Source: Ruminococcaceae bacterium UBA3215 (lineage in GTDB: Bacteria > Bacillota > Clostridia > Oscillospirales > Ruminococcaceae). Taken from it: a DNA stretch of 64,000 nt. The notes beneath the pieces were generated by a model that was not told the origin of the DNA, searched no databases, and was given only the letters and a program-made list of their open reading frames with translations. The position numbers were made by a program, and so were the translations under genes. The stretch covers positions 122,481 through 186,480 of the forward strand of contig DEWH01000022.1 in assembly GCA_002363155.1 (NCBI GenBank). The letters run 5' to 3'. This document shows, one piece after another, positions 58,487 through 64,000 of the stretch. Numbering within the stretch: position 1 is the first letter of the stretch; every line of letters begins with the position of its first letter.

Positions 58487-60014
58487 ATCCGTTACCTCCT
58501 CTGATTCTCATACTGAGAGCAAACGAATATCTGTAGTCGCCTGCTTTTTCCTCAACCTTGAGACCCTCGTTATCCTCGGATTCCTTGATCTCTTCTCCGG
58601 TAAATCCGTTATAGCTGATCGAATCGAAGTAATCCTGATCTATAAGCGCTCTTACATATTTTGTAGGAGTTTCCCTGTCGTAACAGCGCACTGATATTGC
58701 AACATCATATCCGGATATGCTGATATCGTCCATAAGGTTGGCGTTGGGCTCAACCGACTCAAGCGCTTCAACAAGCTTTGCCCTTACCTCGGAGTTTCCT
58801 TCCGGCAGGAAGTCGGAAAGTCTGTCGGCTTCGGCAACGTTGAGAGCGTAGTCGTTGATGTTGGAGAGGATCTGTTCTTTTTCTCCAAGGAGAGCAAGCT
58901 TTGCATCGGTCTCTTCGTTGTGTACTTCATTGTAAACCGCGTCAGCCTGAGCCTTGATACCGTTTGCGATACCGTCGCATACAAGCTTTGCACCGACAAC
59001 AGCACCTACCGAGAGGATGCAGGCAATACCCATACCTACCATGAATGTGCTTGCTGTCTTCTTTTCCTTAACTGCGGAAGCGTCGAGGAGGTTAACGTGG
59101 TCAAAGTCTTTTCTTACCTTGAAGAACGCACCGATCGAGTTTGCGTACTCTGCGAAATCGAAGTCGCAGAATGTTACGATGTTATTGGGGATATTGAGTA
59201 TGTGCGAGGGAACGTTGAACGACGAAACTGCGTTGGAAAGGGAGATGAAATCTCTTACCTGACCGTAGAACATTATCTCCTTCAGCGGCTTGGAATCTTT
59301 ACGCTGGCCGGTGAACTGCAGGGTACGGAAGATGTTGTCGTAAACAGCCTGGTTTACATAGTCCTCGTCGTTATTGTAATCGTACGGATCGACTCTGACA
59401 TATCTCGAGAGGGAGAGCTGGTTGTCTTCATACAGGTTGATGTTGATGAAGTCGTTGTCGATCTGGACGAGCATCAGGGGCATTGAAGCTTCGAGCTTCG
59501 GGGTGTTCAGTATAAGACGTGTGATACAGTTGTTCGACACGTTTATCTGCTGGAGCTTGATACCGAGCTGGGTGAACAGTCTTATGTAGCCGTCAACCAT
59601 TCTCTGGGGAACGGCGGTAGCGAGGATCTTGAGCACGGGCTGCTCATTTTCGTCCTTGTCTTCGCCTATGATAGAGTATGAAATGTTGTACTCTTTTGTG
59701 ATACCCATTGTTGTGAGTATCATGGACTCGATAGCTGCCGAGTTGGAGATCTTCTTCGGCTTCGGTACTGTAAGGTCCTTATAGAGTATCGAACCGGAGT
59801 TGATGCAGACGATAGCGTCCTTCTCCTTGATATTTTTTGTTGCGATGATATCTGTGATCTCACCCGCTACCATAGGGATATCGGTTACATAACCGTTGCT
59901 GATGCTTCCAGCGGTGAGGTCACGCGTTTCTACTTCGAGAACACGGATCTTGTTGCCGTTCAATGCGCCTCGTACAAGCCTTATCTGCTTGTCGGTAATA
60001 TCAATTGATAACAT
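58473..60014 (-). CDS. Fused PilM-PilN pilus assembly protein
   Basis: This 513-residue protein combines two normally separate components. Residues 1-300 have the actin-like PilM fold (MLSIDITDKQIRLVRG, IVCINSGSILYKDLTVP, LMLVQIDNDFININLY). A PilN-like start, VNLLDAS (307-313), corresponds to the INLLP motif by which PilN binds PilM. One membrane helix (about 322-345) and an extracellular coiled-coil and ferredoxin-like domain (about 350-513) follow. PilMN fusions are known in some Clostridia. It lies between pilC and pilO. Confidence 0.9.
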   Translation of the reverse strand: MLSIDITDKQIRLVRGALNGNKIRVLEVETRDLTAGSISNGYVTDIPMVAGEITDIIATKNIKEKDAIVCINSGSILYKDLTVPKPKKISNSAAIESMILTTMGITKEYNISYSIIGEDKDENEQPVLKILATAVPQRMVDGYIRLFTQLGIKLQQINVSNNCITRLILNTPKLEASMPLMLVQIDNDFININLYEDNQLSLSRYVRVDPYDYNNDEDYVNQAVYDNIFRTLQFTGQRKDSKPLKEIMFYGQVRDFISLSNAVSSFNVPSHILNIPNNIVTFCDFDFAEYANSIGAFFKVRKDFDHVNLLDASAVKEKKTASTFMVGMGIACILSVGAVVGAKLVCDGIANGIKAQADAVYNEVHNEETDAKLALLGEKEQILSNINDYALNVAEADRLSDFLPEGNSEVRAKLVEALESVEPNANLMDDISISGYDVAISVRCYDRETPTKYVRALIDQDYFDSISYNGFTGEEIKESEDNEGLKVEEKAGDYRYSFALSMRIRGGNGYEIK

Positions 60015-60080
60015 ATAGCACCTCTTGTTTATTTAGTTTATCACCGGGCGCTTTTTCCGCGCCCGGATATTTACTTCGTA

Positions 60081-61274
60081 TCAGTTTCCGACGTTTGCCA
60101 TACCACCGTAGAGGATCGGGAAAATACCTGCAAGTATCATACCTATCATGATACCGAGGAAGATGATCATAAGCGGTTCCATAAGTCCGACGAGCTTTGC
60201 GATAGCTGTCGCGGATTCGTCTTCGTAGTAATCGGCGGACTTATTGAGGATATCGTCCAATGCACCGGATTCCTCACCGACCATTATGATCGACGTGAAT
60301 ACGCCGGGGAAAACACCTATCTTTGTGATCGCCGTTGAAAGCGCCTCACCGTGTTTTACGTCTTCTACGACGCTCTCATGGAAGAGGTTCGATATGTACT
60401 GGTTGTTAAGCGTATCAGCGGACTTTTCGATACAATCGACCATCTGAAGTCCGGAAGCGTAAAGGTTAGCCATTGTTCTTGCGAAACGTCCGGTATAGAT
60501 GACGATGAGAAGGGGACCCACCTTAGGCATCTTTACCTTCATCTCATCGAACCATAGCGCGAACCACGGAGTCTTCTTGAGGAAGTGGATAACGAGCACT
60601 ATCACTCCGACACCGAGGATTATCGTCCACCAGTAGGGGATCAGGAAGTCGCTTATCGCGAACATCGCCGCTGACAGCGGAGGAAGATCATCACCCGCAA
60701 GGTCACGGAACATCGGCATGATGAAGATGAACAGACCGAAGAATACGGCAACGAGCAGACACATAAGTACGATAGGATAGATAAGCGCACTCTTTATCTG
60801 GTTGTTGGTCTTGTTCTGGTTGAGGTAGTAGTCGGCAACACGCGTCATGATAACGTCGAGGTTACCGGAAGCCTCACCGGCAGCGACCATGCTGACGAAC
60901 AGGAGCGGGAAAACGCCCGGTCTTGCCTGTACAGCTTCCGCGAAAGAACGTCCTTTCTGAACGTCTTCATAGATCTCAAGAAGCGCTGCCTTCGCCTTTT
61001 TGTTTTCTTCCTGCGAGTACAGGATATGCAGCGATCTTACGAGACTTATACCTGCGGTAAGCATCGAAGCGAGCTGACGGCAGATAAACGCAAGATCCTT
61101 CGTCTTGAACTTGTACTTCGCATCGCTCTGTTTCTCCTGGATCTCAGAATACTCGGTACAGAAAAGATTCTTCGCACGAAGCTTCTCATTCAGGTCGAGG
61201 TAGTCGTCCGCGTATTCCTTTCCTCTTACCGTGGAACCGTTGACATCTGTGGCAACATAAGAATAGTATGCCAT
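60081..61274 (-). CDS. pilC: Type IV pilus platform protein PilC
   Basis: PilC (GspF family) is the inner-membrane platform turned by PilB and PilT. The 397-residue protein has two GspF domains (about 60-185 and 265-390) with the repeated motifs FICRQLASMLTAGISLVRSL and RFARTMANLYASGLQMVDCI, each followed by membrane helices. GGAGG lies 6 nt before the ATG. It is the first gene of the operon pilC-pilMN-pilO-pilins and is preceded by a sigma-A promoter. Confidence 0.95.
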   Translation of the reverse strand: MAYYSYVATDVNGSTVRGKEYADDYLDLNEKLRAKNLFCTEYSEIQEKQSDAKYKFKTKDLAFICRQLASMLTAGISLVRSLHILYSQEENKKAKAALLEIYEDVQKGRSFAEAVQARPGVFPLLFVSMVAAGEASGNLDVIMTRVADYYLNQNKTNNQIKSALIYPIVLMCLLVAVFFGLFIFIMPMFRDLAGDDLPPLSAAMFAISDFLIPYWWTIILGVGVIVLVIHFLKKTPWFALWFDEMKVKMPKVGPLLIVIYTGRFARTMANLYASGLQMVDCIEKSADTLNNQYISNLFHESVVEDVKHGEALSTAITKIGVFPGVFTSIIMVGEESGALDDILNKSADYYEDESATAIAKLVGLMEPLMIIFLGIMIGMILAGIFPILYGGMANVGN

Positions 61275-61365
61275 GTAAACCCTCCATTCGTTGATTTTTA
61301 TTTACTCATGCGGATGGACGGCTGCAGAGCGCACTATCCCCATACGCACACTTGTATACGTTACA

Positions 61366-61394
61366 ATTATAACATAAAAGTCGTTATATCACAA
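61366..61394 (-). promoter_or_regulatory. Sigma-A promoter for the pilC-pilMN-pilO operon
   Basis: On the minus strand TTGTGA (61389-61394) and TATAAT (61366-61371) are 17 bp apart. The leader is about 85 nt. Confidence 0.72.
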
Positions 61395-61634
61395 TAGTGT
61401 ATAATTACAAATTTTCACTGCTTTATTTGTATAAAAATGAAAATTCTATAATGAGTCCGGTTACATTCCGGGTGCGTTCTTTATTTTAAATGGTATAACC
61501 GGAGAAAGTCTTTGTCGGCGGGAAATTAACGGCTTTATTTTCATTAGTTTCCCGCAGGTTAATTTAAGTAAATTATATGTGATAATTACCTAAACAATAC
61601 TGCAAAAATTGTTTGCTATTTCTTCAAAAAACGA

Positions 61635-61663
61635 TTGACACCCGCGCCGCGATATTATATAAT
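61635..61663 (+). promoter_or_regulatory. Sigma-A promoter for the GH130 gene
   Basis: TTGACA (61635-61640) and TATAAT (61658-61663) match the consensus exactly, with 17 bp between them. The leader of about 75 nt holds a GCGCGT/GCGCGC hairpin. The rest of the 473-bp gap (61275-61747) is AT-rich and holds the divergent pil promoter. Confidence 0.9.
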
Positions 61664-61747
61664 ATTATTACAGAGCGCGTGTATCCGGCATTTCAAGCGC
61701 TGCGCGCGCAATGAAACAAACATACTGAAAGAAAGAGGTAAAAGCCA

Positions 61748-62755
61748 ATGAACGTAAAGATCTTTAATCAGCCCTCGCTTCCCAATATCCCATGGCAGGA
61801 CAAGCCCGCAAACTGCAAGGACGTTATCTGGAGATACGACGCCAACCCGATAATCCCGAGAGACCTTCTCCCCACAAGCAACTCGATCTTCAACAGCGCC
61901 GTTGTTCCCTTTGAGTGCGGCGACTACAAGTTCGCAGGCGTTTTCAGAGTTGACGACAAAGAGAGAAATATGGCTATCCATGCCGGCTTCTCCAAGGACG
62001 GAATCCACTGGGACATCAACGAAAAGCGTGTTGACTGGATCAACGACGATCCCGAGACAGCAGAGGCAAATCCGTGGCAGTACGGCTACGATCCCCGCTG
62101 CGTATGGATCGAGGACCGCTTCTGGATCACATGGTGCAACGCTTACGGCTGGAAGCCTACTATCGGCGTGGGCTGGACAAAGGATTTCAAGGAATTCCAC
62201 CAGTGCGAGAACGCATTCCTCCCCTTCAACAGAAACGGCGTCCTCTTCCCGAGAAAGATAAATGACAAGTTCGTTATGTTCAGCCGTCCTTCCGACAGCG
62301 GTCATACTCCTTTCGGCGACATGTACGTTTCCCAGTCCTACGATATGAGATACTGGGGTGACCACAGACACGTTATGGGACCGCTCAGAGGCTGGGAGTC
62401 CAAGAAGATCGGCGCAGGTCCTATCCCGATCGAGACAAGCGAAGGCTGGCTCGTATTCTATCATGGTGTTCTTGAGAGCTGCAACGGCTTCGTTTACAGC
62501 TTCGGCGCATGCATTCTGGACATCGACAAGCCCTGGAAGGTAAAGTACCGCTGTGCAGAATACCTCCTCAATCCTCGTGAGATCTACGAATGCGTAGGTG
62601 ACGTTCAGAACGTTACATTCCCCTGCGCTGCTCTCTGCGACGGCGATACCGGACGCATCGCTATCTACTACGGCTGTGCCGATACTTGCGTATCTATGGC
62701 ATTCTGCACAGTTGACGAAGTAGTTGAGTATGTAAAGAACCACTCTTCAGTCTGA
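61748..62755 (+). CDS. GH130 glycoside phosphorylase (likely beta-1,4-mannooligosaccharide phosphorylase)
   Basis: GH130 enzymes cleave beta-mannosides with phosphate to mannose-1-phosphate. The 335-residue length and five-bladed propeller pattern fit: IFNSAVVPFECGDYKFAGVFRVDD (about 46-69), the catalytic proton-donor Asp in YGYDPRCVW, SRPSDSGHTPFGDMYVSQSYD, and KIGAGPIPIETSEGWLVFYHGV. It resembles the mannooligosaccharide phosphorylase type (GH130 subfamily 2) known from Ruminococcus albus. No signal peptide, so cytoplasmic. AAGAGG lies 9 nt before the ATG. No epimerase, transporter or second phosphorylase is adjacent. Confidence 0.92.
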   Translation: MNVKIFNQPSLPNIPWQDKPANCKDVIWRYDANPIIPRDLLPTSNSIFNSAVVPFECGDYKFAGVFRVDDKERNMAIHAGFSKDGIHWDINEKRVDWINDDPETAEANPWQYGYDPRCVWIEDRFWITWCNAYGWKPTIGVGWTKDFKEFHQCENAFLPFNRNGVLFPRKINDKFVMFSRPSDSGHTPFGDMYVSQSYDMRYWGDHRHVMGPLRGWESKKIGAGPIPIETSEGWLVFYHGVLESCNGFVYSFGACILDIDKPWKVKYRCAEYLLNPREIYECVGDVQNVTFPCAALCDGDTGRIAIYYGCADTCVSMAFCTVDEVVEYVKNHSSV

Positions 62756-62779
62756 TCACGACACATAATAATACCTCTG

Positions 62780-62817
62780 AAAAATGCGCAGGCGCTCCAT
62801 TACGCCTACGCATTTTT
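62780..62817. terminator. Bidirectional terminator between GH130 gene and vanZ-like gene
   Basis: AAAAATGCG-C-AGGCG pairs with CGCCT-A-CGCATTTTT around an 8-nt loop. It overlaps the vanZ-like stop codon and serves both converging genes. Confidence 0.88.
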
Positions 62818-63270
62818 CCTTTTATTTATGGTATATATCACAAATATCACCAGTCCGGTGACTGCCGCCCCGCAGCATATCCCGGCAAAGTCTATCCAGA
62901 CATCGGCAACAGCCGCTCCCCTTCCGGAGAAAAGCTGGACGGTCTCATCGATAAAGCCTATAAACAATCCCGCTGCAAAGGGAATTGCCGCTTTTACGAT
63001 CTTTTCTTTTCTGCTTACAGCGTCCCTTGCTTCCGGGAAGAAGTAGCAGCCGAGAATTATACCCGCCACTGCATGCTCGGCAAAGTGAGCGAGCTTGCGC
63101 ACAAGATGATCGGTGAGCTGTAACGGTATATGCAGAAAATCGAGGATTTTCTGCAAAAATATCATCATTCCGAGGCTCTCCTCCGCGGATTGCGAGCGCG
63201 GTATGAGGGAATGCCCCCAGATAAACAGCAGAACCGCTGCCATTAACAGAATAAACGTCCGCAACTTCAT
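62806..63270 (-). CDS. VanZ-like family membrane protein
   Basis: This 154-residue protein has about four hydrophobic segments and the VanZ-like signature RKLAHFAEHAVAGIILG (about 63-79) and GFIDETVQLFSGRGAAVADVWIDFAG. VanZ confers low-level teicoplanin resistance in enterococci, but most family members have no such role and act on the envelope in an unknown way. It is the second gene after mntP, at a 7-bp distance. Confidence 0.9.
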   Translation of the reverse strand: MKLRTFILLMAAVLLFIWGHSLIPRSQSAEESLGMMIFLQKILDFLHIPLQLTDHLVRKLAHFAEHAVAGIILGCYFFPEARDAVSRKEKIVKAAIPFAAGLFIGFIDETVQLFSGRGAAVADVWIDFAGICCGAAVTGLVIFVIYTINKRKNA

Positions 63271-63277
63271 TCAATAC

Positions 63278-63886
63278 CTACTTCAACAGTCCGCTCACAA
63301 AGATCTCGATACCGATAGCGATAAGTATCACACCGCCGAGTATCTGCGCTTTTCCGGAAAGCTTTGTACCGAATTTTCTGCCTATTGCAAGTCCCGCCGT
63401 GCAGATAATAAAGGTGACTGCGGCGATTATAAGAGAGGCAGCGAGTGCGGACGGAAGCTCGTAATCGGCAATGGTAAATCCGACGGAAAGAGCGTCGATA
63501 GATGTGGCAATTCCCTGCAAAATCAGCGCTCCGAAGCCTACCCCGGCATTCTCCGCGCTCTCGTCCTTGCCGGAAACGCCGTCCCATATCATCTTACCGC
63601 CTATGAACACGAGCAGAACGAGCGCTATCCACGGCACAAAGCTATCAAAAGAAGAAAACAGCGTAACTATCGTATGCACGCAGACCCAGCCGGTCATCGG
63701 CATAAAAGCCTGGAAGAACGCGAAAGTTCCGGCGATAAGCAGCTGTTTTCCGCGCTTCATTGCCGGCTCATTCAGACCGTTCGCAAGCGATACCGAAAAA
63801 GCGTCCATTGCCAATCCTGCACCGAGCAGGATACTGTTGATAACAAATACGAAAATATCTATCTTTATCCCTTCCCTGCTATTCAT
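63278..63886 (-). CDS. mntP: Manganese efflux pump MntP
   Basis: MntP exports excess Mn2+. The 202-residue protein has six membrane helices in two DUF204 repeats, with AGLAMDAFSVSLANG (about 22-36) and GIATSIDALSVGFTIADYE (about 120-138) holding the conserved Asp residues. The first ATG is only about 6 nt after the predicted transcription start, and no ribosome binding site precedes it. The basic-hydrophilic N-terminus (MNSREGIKID) may be non-native. No manganese riboswitch fits into this space. Confidence 0.92.
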   Translation of the reverse strand: MNSREGIKIDIFVFVINSILLGAGLAMDAFSVSLANGLNEPAMKRGKQLLIAGTFAFFQAFMPMTGWVCVHTIVTLFSSFDSFVPWIALVLLVFIGGKMIWDGVSGKDESAENAGVGFGALILQGIATSIDALSVGFTIADYELPSALAASLIIAAVTFIICTAGLAIGRKFGTKLSGKAQILGGVILIAIGIEIFVSGLLK

Positions 63887-63898
63887 AACATATCTAAC

Positions 63899-63927
63899 AT
63901 TATACTATGTCCGTCCCTGCTTGTCAA
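63899..63927 (-). promoter_or_regulatory. Sigma-A promoter for mntP-vanZ
   Basis: On the minus strand TTGACA (63922-63927) and TATAAT (63899-63904) are consensus with a 17-bp spacer. Confidence 0.88.
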
Positions 63928-63947
63928 TGATAAAAATAGATCAAGAC

Positions 63948-64000
63948 GGTCGCTTACGCTCGAGACGGTCGCTGTCGCTCGAGACAGCCGCTTGCGCTCG
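63948..64000. repeat. 19-bp tandem repeat at the right edge
   Basis: Three units of GACGGTCGCTTACGCTCGA type, reverse complements of the units at 45939-45995, run out of the window, so the array may continue. Confidence 0.8.

Noticed and set aside
61275..61365. Cyclic-di-GMP riboswitch in the pil operon leader
   Set aside because: The roughly 85-nt leader lacks the conserved core words of class I, and no class II core is evident.
61655..62743. Minus-strand open frame of 362 codons opposite the GH130 gene
   Set aside because: The plus-strand frame has clear GH130 motifs, promoter and ribosome binding site.
63887..64000. yybP-ykoY manganese riboswitch before mntP
   Set aside because: The promoter is too close to the start codon to leave space, and no matching sequence is seen.

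Overview
The window looks like chromosomal DNA of a Gram-positive, low-to-middle GC Clostridia, most likely a Ruminococcus-type member of the Oscillospiraceae. This is inferred from the gene families, not from a marker-gene search. The signs are extended Shine-Dalgarno sites, sigma-A promoters that nearly all have a 17-bp spacer, a spoIIR sporulation gene, LL-diaminopimelate aminotransferase (dapL), the rimP-nusA-ylxR-ylxQ-infB-rbfA operon, a mannoside phosphorylase (GH130), secreted proteins ending in NPxTG-membrane-KKRK, and a complete Gram-positive type IV pilus locus. No insertion sequence, prophage or CRISPR array was seen, so the window reads as core genome sprinkled with short palindromic repeats.

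Layout. 1-2.9 kb holds two secreted acidic-linker surface proteins; the first is cut by the left edge. 3-6 kb holds a lipoprotein and the yqhQ-prmC pair. 6.3-14.2 kb is a long minus-strand block: ftsE, ftsX, an M23 murein hydrolase, an S41-like protein that appears to lack its catalytic residues, greA and lysS, with a CdaR-type regulator upstream. 14.4-17.9 kb holds metG, a flippase-like membrane protein and a zinc-ribbon protein. 18-30 kb holds a YdcF protein with dapL, a lipoprotein, spoIIR, a cysteine desulfurase, a SurA-like lipoprotein, pheT, pheS and an AI-2E-family exporter. A tRNA-Arg(CCT) follows at 30.1 kb. 30.3-38.6 kb is the translation and ribosome-maturation operon rimP-nusA-ylxR-ylxQ-infB-rbfA-nrnA-truB-ribF. 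38.7-43.9 kb is a four-gene Gld-like ABC transporter system. 44-48.3 kb holds a degenerate NodB-type deacetylase and a YcdB/SLH surface protein, separated by a hairpin-rich gap. 48.7-61.3 kb is the type IV pilus locus: pilB-pilT, pilD, and a second operon pilC-pilMN-pilO plus three pilin-like proteins. The window ends with a GH130 phosphorylase and an mntP-vanZ pair.

The functional themes are cell-envelope growth (FtsEX with its hydrolase, dapL, YdcF), translation, and the cell surface (pili, NPxTG proteins, SLH protein). The pilus locus is the most distinctive part. PilM and PilN are one polypeptide, PilD has an unusual insert of about 100 residues, one minor pilin carries four CxxC knuckles, and an 809-residue pilin-like protein probably forms a tip or scaffold.

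Noncoding DNA is unusually structured. A MITE-like palindromic family (about 4.1, 7.9 and 13 kb, with partial copies at 23.5 and 35.2 kb) and a double-hairpin 3' module (3.0, 17.9, 23.7 and 44.0 kb, each copy downstream of and co-oriented with a gene) stand out. A 19-bp tandem repeat occurs at 45.9 kb and again, inverted, at the right edge.
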